Below are positions 1 through 5,216 of a stretch of DNA of 6,339 nucleotides, in pieces. The position numbers were made by a program, and so were the translations under genes. Origin of the DNA: a bacterium (GTDB taxonomy: Bacteria; Patescibacteriota; Minisyncoccia; Phycocordibacterales; 2-02-FULL-43-11); contig JAKAHN010000042.1 of assembly GCA_021814895.1 (NCBI GenBank), forward strand, positions 1 through 6,339, given 5' to 3'. Below the pieces are notes generated by a model. It was not told the origin of the DNA, did no database searches, and worked only from the letters and a program-made list of their open reading frames with translations. Numbering within the stretch: the first letter of the stretch is position 1; each line of letters begins with the position of its first letter.

Positions 1-1
1 T

Positions 2-1372
2 TTAAGTCTTCCTTCCCAGACTTTTTATTTTGAAGGCGGTTTGGTTTCTCTTGTTAAGTTTAACAATCAGATTTTAAAACCTGTTCATAAAAATATTTTT
101 TATGTGGAAAAGAAGGCGGAGGGTGTGGAATCTGTGGAAATAGCTCTTCAATATGTGGACGATATTTCCGCTAGGGTATTATCATTTGCCAACAATATCT
201 ACAATTCAGAGGGGGGAATGCATGTGACCGGTTTCAAGACCGCCCTAACCAGAACTTTAAACAGTTATAGTCGTAAAAATAATCTGATAAAAGAAAGTGA
301 GGATAATTTTACCGGAGATGATGTTTTGGAAGGTTTGACTGCGGTCATATCTGTTAAGATGCGCGAGATTCAGTTTGAGGGGCAAACTAAGTCTAAGTTG
401 GGCAGTGTGGAAGCCAGGGGGGCTGTGGATGCGGTTTTTAGTGAGGCGTTTGAGGCATTTTTAGAGGAGAATCCAGACGATGCGAAAGCTATTGTCAATA
501 AGGTTGTTTTGGCCTTAAAAGCTCGAAAAGCGGCTAAGGCGGCTAAAGATTCCGTATTAAGAAAGGGCGCTCTTGAAGGTATGACATTGCCTGGAAAATT
601 GGCCGATTGCGAAACAAAAAGCGCCGAAGAATCAGAGTTGTTTATTGTTGAGGGAGACAGCGCCGGAGGCTCGGCCAAACAAGGTCGCGACAGAAGAACC
701 CAAGCAATTTTGCCGTTGAAAGGAAAAATTTTGAATGTGGAAAGGGCCAGGCTTGACAGAATTCTCGGTTTTGACGAAATAAAATTTTTAGTTATCGCGC
801 TCGGTACGGCTATCGGCGACGCTTTTGATATGACTAACCTGCGTTATCATAAAATAATTATTGCGACTGATGCCGACGTTGACGGCGCTCATATCAGGAC
901 GCTGCTCCTTACTCTTTTTTATCGTTATTTTCGTCCTTTAATTGACGGCGGATTTATTTACATTGCTCAACCGCCTTTATATAAAATTAAGAAAGGCAAA
1001 GATGTGACTTATGCTTACAGCGACGAAGAAAAGGCGAAAATAATCGGCAAAGATGCGCCATCGGCGGAAATAAACACAGAAGAGGAATCGGAAAGCGAAG
1101 CGGAAACCGGTGAAGTTTCAGATGAGGAAGATGTCGGCGAAGTTAAGAAGCCTTCCAAGATTTCAATTCAACGTTATAAAGGTTTGGGAGAAATGAATCC
1201 GGAAGAATTATGGGAGACAACAATGAATCCCGCCAATAGGATTTTGCGTCAGGTTAAGGTTGATGATGCCAGGGAAGCAGATAAGGTTTTTGATATTCTG
1301 ATGGGCACTGATGTGCCATCCAGAAAGAGTTTTATCCAATCTAATGCCGGAAAAGCGAATATTGATATCTAA
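2..1372 (+). CDS. gyrB: DNA gyrase subunit B, C-terminal part (5' end outside window)
   Basis: GyrB is the ATPase and TOPRIM subunit of the A2B2 gyrase that introduces negative supercoils. The frame is already open at base 2 and gives 456 residues, so the GHKL ATPase part lies upstream of the window; the TTG at 41 is internal and not a start. The visible part begins in the transducer domain (FYFEGG, then NNIYNSEGGMHVTGF). It continues into the TOPRIM domain with EGDSAGGSAKQGR (catalytic Glu at about residue 217 of the fragment) and DADVDGAHIRTLL (metal-binding Asp residues at about 290, 292 and 294). It ends with QRYKGLGEMNPEELWETTM at about 390 and the C-terminus NIDI. These last motifs favour GyrB over ParE. 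An acidic segment (about residues 359-381, 12 of 23 Asp or Glu) sits between the PPLYKIKKGK strand and QRYKGLGEMN, the place where E. coli GyrB carries its large insertion. gyrA is not adjacent downstream. Confidence 0.97.
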   Translation, partial: LSLPSQTFYFEGGLVSLVKFNNQILKPVHKNIFYVEKKAEGVESVEIALQYVDDISARVLSFANNIYNSEGGMHVTGFKTALTRTLNSYSRKNNLIKESEDNFTGDDVLEGLTAVISVKMREIQFEGQTKSKLGSVEARGAVDAVFSEAFEAFLEENPDDAKAIVNKVVLALKARKAAKAAKDSVLRKGALEGMTLPGKLADCETKSAEESELFIVEGDSAGGSAKQGRDRRTQAILPLKGKILNVERARLDRILGFDEIKFLVIALGTAIGDAFDMTNLRYHKIIIATDADVDGAHIRTLLLTLFYRYFRPLIDGGFIYIAQPPLYKIKKGKDVTYAYSDEEKAKIIGKDAPSAEINTEEESESEAETGEVSDEEDVGEVKKPSKISIQRYKGLGEMNPEELWETTMNPANRILRQVKVDDAREADKVFDILMGTDVPSRKSFIQSNAGKANIDI

Positions 1373-1496
1373 ATCTTTAACTCTAGCTATAAAGGCACTG
1401 TTTGTGTCGGGGACAGAACGGTGTCTAAATCTCTTAATTATGGCTTGGTTTTTAAAGACCTTGCATTTTTATATATAGGTGTAATATATAGATATT
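1373..1496 (+). other. Intergenic region after gyrB: weak promoter candidate and GTGTC/GACA motif
   Basis: This 124-base gap holds no gene. At 1404-1425 there is a short motif with a small inverted repeat (TGTC, three G, GACA at 1405-1415) followed by GGTGTC. Near the right end, TTGCAT at 1461-1466 and the AT-rich TAATATATA at 1482-1490 could be a -35/-10 pair for the gene starting at 1497, but the spacing is either short (15) or long (18) and the -10 is ambiguous in this AT-rich stretch. A weak stem, GGTTTTTAAAGACC (about 1447-1460), precedes ATTTTTATATA and might be a poor gyrB terminator. None of these is strong. Confidence 0.3.
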
Positions 1497-2345
1497 ATGA
1501 CACCAACAGGAACACAGCTGTCTTCTTATTTGGCAGAGGTTGCTAAGGTTGAGATAAATAACCCAAGCCATATTTTGGTTGTCGGGGCGATAGTGATTTT
1601 GTGGTTGGGAGTATTTTTTTATATAAAAAAATGGAAAAAAGTAGAAGCTTTTTTCAAGAAAGCGTTTCGTAATGTTGAAATGGAATCGGTTTCCGATACG
1701 TATGTAATGTCGACTGGTTCTATAATTGATGTTAATAATAATATTCTAAATATGGATATGAACCCAATCAATAATCCCTCTAATGATATTTTCGTTCCAA
1801 AATATCCTGACAAGACCAATGGTAGGAAAGATGTTGAGCCGGTTATAACTGATACGATGGCAAGAAAAGATTATAACGATACTCAAAAACAAGATGACAA
1901 TTCGGCAGATTTTAATGAAAATCATAACTCTTCAAACGGACATAATGGTAATGGTTACGCGAGTAATAATAACAACAGTAACGGTAATAATAATGGTTTG
2001 ACGCACAATAACGAAGATTTTACCACTGATATCAACTCCTTCGTCAATCTTATTGTTCGAGGAGAAGAAAAACCAGTTTTGGAGTTTATCAGAAAAATTA
2101 AAGACAAAGGTATTTCGTCCGATAAATTTGCCGCCGATGTCGTTTTGGAATTGGATGTTGCTTATAGGGCAAAACTTGAAGGTGAGACTAATCGCAGAAA
2201 TATTGTTTTGTCGCAAATAGTTTCTCATTGGAGCCGACCGAAAATGGAAGCGATCATGAGCTCTTTGCTTGGTATTGTTGAAAACAGTTATGCCGATAAT
2301 AATCTAGGCACTAAAATTGCTTTAATGAGGATAATGAGAACATAA
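1497..2345 (+). CDS. Unknown single-pass membrane protein with Asn-rich linker and helical C-terminal domain
   Basis: I do not recognise this 282-residue protein. It has a short polar N-terminus of about 24 residues. One hydrophobic helix follows at about 25-43 (HILVVGAIVILWLGVFFYI), then a strongly basic stretch (KKWKKVEAFFKKAF), so the positive-inside rule predicts N-out and C-in, with most of the protein cytoplasmic. Residues about 65-130 are polar and probably disordered. Residues 135-172 are low complexity with 17 Asn in 38 positions, mixed with Gly and Ser. The C-terminal 110 residues (about 175-282) look like a compact all-helical domain that includes EKPVLEFIRKIKDKGI, VVLELDVAYRAKLEGE and a terminal ALMRIMR. 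Its rhythm faintly recalls the helical cap of cobalamin-binding domains, but there is no cobalamin motif, so this is only a lead. The ATG at 1497 has no clear Shine-Dalgarno; it is the natural start because it precedes the membrane helix. The gene has its own gap from gyrB and ends before the shared terminator. Confidence 0.8.
   Translation: MTPTGTQLSSYLAEVAKVEINNPSHILVVGAIVILWLGVFFYIKKWKKVEAFFKKAFRNVEMESVSDTYVMSTGSIIDVNNNILNMDMNPINNPSNDIFVPKYPDKTNGRKDVEPVITDTMARKDYNDTQKQDDNSADFNENHNSSNGHNGNGYASNNNNSNGNNNGLTHNNEDFTTDINSFVNLIVRGEEKPVLEFIRKIKDKGISSDKFAADVVLELDVAYRAKLEGETNRRNIVLSQIVSHWSRPKMEAIMSSLLGIVENSYADNNLGTKIALMRIMRT
1899..2010 (+). repeat. Low-complexity AAY/GGY codon tract encoding the Asn-rich linker
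   Basis: Within the unknown membrane protein gene, runs of AAT and AAC codons alternate with GGT and AGT codons, most densely at about 1965-1995. The tract is an imperfect in-frame trinucleotide repeat. Length changes by slippage would keep the frame and alter only the length of the linker between the membrane anchor and the C-terminal domain. That consequence is inference; the repetitiveness is directly visible. Confidence 0.6.
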
Positions 2346-2357
2346 GACGGGGCGAAA

Positions 2358-2400
2358 AAGGTGACACCTTAAACCATAAGAAAAATTCATAAGAAAAATG
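2358..2400. repeat. Small palindrome and 13-base tandem duplication next to the terminator
   Basis: AAGGTGACACCTT at 2358-2370 is a perfect inverted repeat around one central base. Immediately after, CATAAGAAAAAT plus one base occurs twice in tandem (2375-2387 and 2388-2400, differing only in the last base); the second copy is the outer arm of the terminator palindrome. It looks like local duplication of the terminator arm. The GTGAC/GACAC theme also appears in the gap after gyrB. Confidence 0.5.
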
Positions 2401-2433
2401 GCGGGTTTGTCCCGCCATTTTTCTTATGAATTT
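2383..2433. terminator. Bidirectional intrinsic terminator between the unknown membrane gene and thrS
   Basis: A perfect 23-bp inverted repeat (2383-2405 with 2411-2433) surrounds the five-base loop TTTGT. The GC-rich core GGCGGG/CCCGCC is flanked by A-runs on one side and T-runs on the other, so in both directions the core hairpin is followed by ATTTTTCTT. It can therefore end transcription of the plus-strand gene stopping at 2345 and of thrS arriving from the right. The thrS TAA stop (2426-2424) and its last codons lie inside the right arm, so the terminator overlaps coding sequence. Confidence 0.9.
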
Positions 2434-4166
2434 AGTTTTGTTTCTTCCAGAAGTTTTTTTATCGTTTCTTGAATTGAGAGAGTTCCGATTATACCACGGT
2501 CTCGGCTTTCAAGATTTAATATATTGGCCGTAACTTCTTTTTCTCCAATAACCACCCAGTATGGGGTTTTTTGCATTTTTACTGCGCGGACTTTTTTACC
2601 GAGTGATTCGTTTGAAGTATCCAAGGTGGCGCGAAGACCTGTATCGCAAAGCAAGTTTTTTATTTTTTCAGCGTACTCGTTAAATTTATCAGAGACAGGC
2701 AAAATCGCTATTTGTACAGGTGAGAGCCAGAGTGGAAAAGCGCCGGCGTAGTGTTCAATCAAAAAGGCAAAGGTCCTTTCCAGAGCTCCAATCGCTGAAC
2801 GGTGAATCATTACCACCCTTTGTTTTGAACCATCTTCTGCCGTATAGTTTATATCAAATTTTTCTGGCAGAAGAAAGTCTATTTGAGCGGTAAACAAAGT
2901 ATCTTCTTTGCCGTTTGCGTTCTCAGCTTGAACGTCAAGTTTTGGTCCGTAAAAAGCCGCTTCATCTGTTGCCTCGGTATATTTAAGTCCTATTTCATCC
3001 AAAGCTTCTTTCATTACGCCCTCGGCTTTTTCCCAAAGGGTGTCATCGGGATAATATTTCTCCTTATTTTTTGGGTCGCGTTTGGAAAAACGATAATTGA
3101 CCGAATCGCTTAAACCTAATCCTTGCATGCCTTCTTGGATCAGACGACAGACATTTTTGAATTCTTCTTTCAAACCTGAAGGGGTTACGAAAATATGAGC
3201 GTCTGTCAATTGGAACTTTCGGAGCCGAATCATCCCCATTAATTCGCCTGATTTTTCATAACGATTATAATCTGCTATTTCCGCGTATCGCACCGGCAAA
3301 TCTCTATAACTTAAAGGTTTACGCTGGAGCATTTTAATATGATGAGGACAGGCCATTGGTCGGAGGTAGAAAATATCTCCGTCCATATCAATCGGGGCGT
3401 ACATATTTTTTTTGTAATGATCTAAGTGACCGGAAGTTTTGTAAAGTTTTTCACTGCCGAGGTAGGGAGTAGAAACATGGTCATATCCATATTTTGTTTC
3501 CAAATCCCTTGTGTATTTTTCAAGGGCAAATTTTATAATTGTGCCTTTTGGAGTCCACATAGGCAATCCTTTCCCGACTTCCTCATCTATCAAAAATAAA
3601 TCCAATTCACGCCCAAGTTTTTTATGGTCGCGACTTTTAGCCTCCTCAAGTTTTTTCTCATAGTTTTCCAGTTCCTCTTTTGTTTCAAAAGCCAAACCAT
3701 AAATACGGGTGAGCATTTTGTTTTTTTCATCGCCCCGCCAGTAAGCGCCGGCTATGCGGGATAATTTCCAGGAACTGGGAGATATGTCTTTGGCGGGATT
3801 TTCAATATGACCGCCACGGCATAAATCGGTAAACTTATCACAAGTATACAGGGTGATTTTTTCGCCTTTATCCGCCAATTCTTTTATAAGTTCCTGTTTG
3901 TAAGGATTTGCCTCGTAAATTTTTAAAACTTCTTTGATCTCTATTTCTTTATGGGAAAATGCTTTCCAGCTTTTGATGATTTCTCTCATTTTCTTTTCAA
4001 TTTTCGGCAAGTCTTTATCGGTAATTGGGGAAGCGAACTCGAAGTCGTAATAAAAGCCGTTGTCAATCGCCGGGCCGATAGTGTTTTTTGTTTCCGGGTA
4101 CAATTCCAAAACTGCCGCCGCCAAGAGGTGGGCGAGAGAGTGACGTTTGTTTTCCAAATTGTTCAT
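2424..4166 (-). CDS. thrS: Threonyl-tRNA synthetase lacking the TGS domain
   Basis: This class II synthetase attaches threonine to tRNA-Thr. From the ATG at 4166 it has 580 residues, compared with about 640 in E. coli. The protein starts directly in the editing domain: HSLAH (His9, His13) and CRGGH (Cys116, His120) supply the four expected editing residues, and IGPAIDNGFYYDF and AGAYWRGD are typical. The N-terminal TGS domain is absent. The catalytic core has motif 2 (YRDLPVRYAEIADYNRYE) and the three zinc ligands Cys273, His324 and His455 by alignment to the E. coli pattern. The stretch RLRKFQLTDAHIF differs from the usual RGFTQDDAHIF. An anticodon-binding domain occupies about 480-580. The frame stays open to an ATG at 4226, but that codon is in the loop of the leader terminator and the added residues match nothing in the family, so 4166 is preferred. 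No Shine-Dalgarno is evident. A T-box leader controls the gene. Confidence 0.97.
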   Translation of the reverse strand: MNNLENKRHSLAHLLAAAVLELYPETKNTIGPAIDNGFYYDFEFASPITDKDLPKIEKKMREIIKSWKAFSHKEIEIKEVLKIYEANPYKQELIKELADKGEKITLYTCDKFTDLCRGGHIENPAKDISPSSWKLSRIAGAYWRGDEKNKMLTRIYGLAFETKEELENYEKKLEEAKSRDHKKLGRELDLFLIDEEVGKGLPMWTPKGTIIKFALEKYTRDLETKYGYDHVSTPYLGSEKLYKTSGHLDHYKKNMYAPIDMDGDIFYLRPMACPHHIKMLQRKPLSYRDLPVRYAEIADYNRYEKSGELMGMIRLRKFQLTDAHIFVTPSGLKEEFKNVCRLIQEGMQGLGLSDSVNYRFSKRDPKNKEKYYPDDTLWEKAEGVMKEALDEIGLKYTEATDEAAFYGPKLDVQAENANGKEDTLFTAQIDFLLPEKFDINYTAEDGSKQRVVMIHRSAIGALERTFAFLIEHYAGAFPLWLSPVQIAILPVSDKFNEYAEKIKNLLCDTGLRATLDTSNESLGKKVRAVKMQKTPYWVVIGEKEVTANILNLESRDRGIIGTLSIQETIKKLLEETKLNS

Positions 4167-4189
4167 ATGTTTATTTAATATTAGTTTAT

Positions 4190-4242
4190 AAATAAAAACG
4201 CCCTGGCAAGCACACGATTGATTCATGTTTGCTTGCCAGGGC
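4190..4242 (-). terminator. Intrinsic terminator in the thrS leader (T-box attenuator)
   Basis: Read on the minus strand, GCCCTGGCAAGCA (4242-4230) pairs perfectly over 13 bp with TGCTTGCCAGGGC (4212-4200) around a 17-base loop, followed by G and TTTTTATTT (4198-4190). The left arm includes CCTGGC (4240-4235), the same bases needed for the T-box antiterminator, so the two structures exclude each other. The hairpin lies 33 bases before the thrS start codon. An ATG in its loop is the upstream in-frame codon at 4226. Confidence 0.93.
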
Positions 4243-4357
4243 GGGGAACGTTTCCTCGCGGTTCCACCTGACTTCTTTCGTATTTACGAAAGCGCTCTTT
4301 GTTCGGTTCGGGTTCATCTTTGCGTTTGCGGTTGGTAGCCGCCACCTTATCCGAATA
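4190..4357 (-). promoter_or_regulatory. T-box riboswitch leader of thrS (tRNA-Thr sensing, transcriptional)
   Basis: T-box leaders bind a specific tRNA: a codon-like specifier reads the anticodon, and the antiterminator bulge pairs with the free 3' end of uncharged tRNA. On the minus strand, AGGTGGAACCGCG (4269-4257) is the conserved T-box sequence. GTCAGG (4272-4267) pairs with CCTGGC (4240-4235), the bulge is TGGAACC (4266-4260), and GCG pairs with CGC (4259-4257, 4243-4241), giving a standard antiterminator. The bulge TGGA predicts a U discriminator on the cognate tRNA. A 7-bp hairpin (4292-4275) fits Stem III. The likely Stem I is very short: TTCGG (4355-4351) closes with CCGAA (4311-4307 or 4306-4302), with an inner GCGG/CCGC hairpin. 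Threonine ACC triplets occur at 4336-4334, 4313-4311 and 4307-4305; which is the specifier is unresolved. The predicted transcript starts almost at Stem I, so nothing larger is missing upstream. Confidence 0.88.
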
Positions 4358-4362
4358 TTGTA

Positions 4363-4391
4363 ATTCTATACGCCTTAAGAAAATATGTCAA
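4363..4391 (-). promoter_or_regulatory. Sigma70-type promoter for thrS leader
   Basis: On the minus strand TTGACA (4391-4386) is followed after exactly 17 bases by TAGAAT (4368-4363). Transcription would start near 4357-4355, just at the first stem of the T-box leader. It begins only about 20 bases after the stop of the upstream membrane protein gene on the same strand. No convincing terminator lies between them, so some readthrough from that gene into the leader is possible. Confidence 0.85.
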
Positions 4392-4411
4392 AAAGAAGCC
4401 TTTGCTAAAAA

Positions 4412-4807
4412 TTAATATTTTCCTTGAAAAAAATATAAGATTGTCACTAAAATTATTACTGAAATGAAAATTAAAAATGTCGCTCGTCCAGATTTTTCGT
4501 AAACAGCAAGTTCTAACTCTCTGTTTTTGCTCGGCATCATGAGTGACGGAGCGATTTCATCTAGGAGAAGCCCCCAACCAAAGCCCAAAAGCGAGACTAA
4601 CAACAAATTTTTTTCTAAAAACATTATAAAGATGGTGGTTACAAATAAAATTATGATGCCAAAATGACCGTGGTGTATTTGCAATCCGCTTTTTTCCCGC
4701 AGATTAATTTCGTAAAAGCTTTTTTTGTTTAACCAAAAATTCAGCCGTTGATAGATTGTTGGTGTTATAAGAGCAAGGATAAAAACTAGAAACATTAGAG
4801 GGGTCAT
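4412..4807 (-). CDS. Small polytopic membrane protein of unknown function
   Basis: This 131-residue protein has about four hydrophobic segments, at roughly 2-19, 48-64, 67-83 and 108-126. Between the first two is a basic loop (RLNFWLNKKSFYEINLREK). Two polar clusters stand out at membrane borders: IHHGHFG (His45, His46, His48) at the start of helix 2, and GFGWGLLLDEIAPSLM (Asp83, Glu84) at the end of helix 3. Clustered His plus an Asp-Glu pair in a small membrane protein might bind a metal or form a small active site, but I cannot name a family. There is no signal peptide distinct from the first helix. The ATG at 4807 lacks a Shine-Dalgarno. A possible -10 TATACT lies at 4862-4857 with no good -35. 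The gene follows tRNA-Leu on the same strand and precedes the thrS promoter by about 20 bases. Confidence 0.82.
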   Translation of the reverse strand: MTPLMFLVFILALITPTIYQRLNFWLNKKSFYEINLREKSGLQIHHGHFGIIILFVTTIFIMFLEKNLLLVSLLGFGWGLLLDEIAPSLMMPSKNRELELAVYEKSGRATFLIFISVIILVTILYFFQGKY

Positions 4808-4889
4808 TTTTTAGTTTTAAGTTTATGATAATTTAATTTACACAAATAGATATCACAGTATAAATATTGAAACTTTTTAGGTTTCTATG

Positions 4890-5004
4890 GCTTTTGCTTC
4901 GTTCTCCGAACTCGCAAAAAAGCTCAACAAGGCTTCGACTGCCTCACGGAAGCGTCTCACGCTTCCTCTCCATCATAATCTCGCTACGCTCGATTATGCT
5001 GGAG
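4890..5004. repeat. Cluster of four short inverted repeats downstream of tRNA-Leu
   Basis: Between tRNA-Leu and the next minus-strand gene lie four hairpins in a row. First, GCTTTTGC with GCAAAAAAGC plus an inner TTCG/CGAA (4890-4923). Second, AGGC/GCCT (4930-4944). Third, GGAAGCG/CGCTTCC with a 5-base loop (4948-4966). Fourth, CATAATC/GATTATG (4974-4998), extended across one mismatch by CTCCA/TGGAG (4968-4972, 5000-5004) into the tRNA acceptor strand. None is followed by a clear T-run, so these are not obvious terminators. The region could be a processed tRNA trailer, a small structured RNA or REP-like palindromes; the sequence alone does not decide. Confidence 0.6.
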
Positions 5005-5079
5005 GAGGGAGTCGAACCCTCATGACCTTGCGATCGATGGATTTTGAGTCCATTGCGTCTGCCATTCCGCCACTCCAGC
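4997..5079 (-). tRNA. tRNA-Leu (anticodon CAA)
   Basis: Read on the minus strand, the 83-base gene folds as a class II tRNA. The acceptor strands GCTGGAG and CTCCAGC pair perfectly with discriminator A. The D-arm region is typical of Leu (GTGGCGGAATGGCAGACGC). The anticodon stem ATGGA/TCCAT encloses the loop CTCAAAA, giving anticodon CAA (5046-5044), which reads the Leu codon TTG. The long variable arm has GATC/GGTC closing a GCAA loop. The T arm is GAGGG TTCGACT CCCTC. CCA is not encoded, so it must be added after transcription. The trailer can form a competing hairpin with the 3' acceptor strand. Confidence 0.96.
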
Positions 5080-5100
5080 GAATAAATTAACCACTAACTA

Positions 5101-5134
5101 CTTATAATTTACAACAAAATCTAAATTTATTCAA
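5101..5134 (-). promoter_or_regulatory. Possible promoter of tRNA-Leu
   Basis: On the minus strand TTGAAT (5134-5129) is followed after 17 bases by TAAATT (5111-5106); the neighbouring TATAAG (5106-5101) is an alternative -10. Either would start transcription a little upstream of the mature tRNA end at 5079. The region is AT-rich, so chance matches are likely. Confidence 0.35.
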
Positions 5135-5163
5135 ATAGCAATCGATTCCAGTTAGGCAGGTAT

Positions 5164-5195
5164 TCTCGTCTTAATCTCTTAAAAGAGTTGCGAGG
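5164..5195 (+). other. Nested inverted repeat upstream of parB
   Basis: TCTCG (5164-5168) can pair with CGAGG (5191-5195, one G-T pair) around an inner CTCTT/AAGAG (5176-5180, 5183-5187). It lies just upstream of the proposed parB -10 element. It could be an operator-like site or chance; the stems are short. The rest of the 5080-5264 gap shows no gene. Confidence 0.25.
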
Positions 5196-5216
5196 TAGAC
5201 TCCTAATAAAGGCGTT

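Noticed and set aside
41..43. TTG at 41 as the start of the gyrB frame
   Set aside because: The frame is open to the window edge and the residues before it (SQTFYFEGG) match GyrB, so the gene is truncated by the window, not started there.
2524..3113. Plus-strand open frames inside thrS (also 3951-4178)
   Set aside because: They are antisense to a fully conserved thrS and their translations lack any domain character.
4362..4415. Terminator between the small membrane gene and the thrS promoter
   Set aside because: Only AAAG-GCTT-CTTTTT (about 4403-4391) is present, a stem too short and AT-rich to call.
4887..5090. Plus-strand open frame of 67 codons reading through the inverted repeats and the tRNA-Leu complement
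   Set aside because: Most of it is the antisense of tRNA-Leu and the hairpin cluster; the translation has no protein-like conservation of its own, and antisense-tRNA frames of this kind are common false genes.
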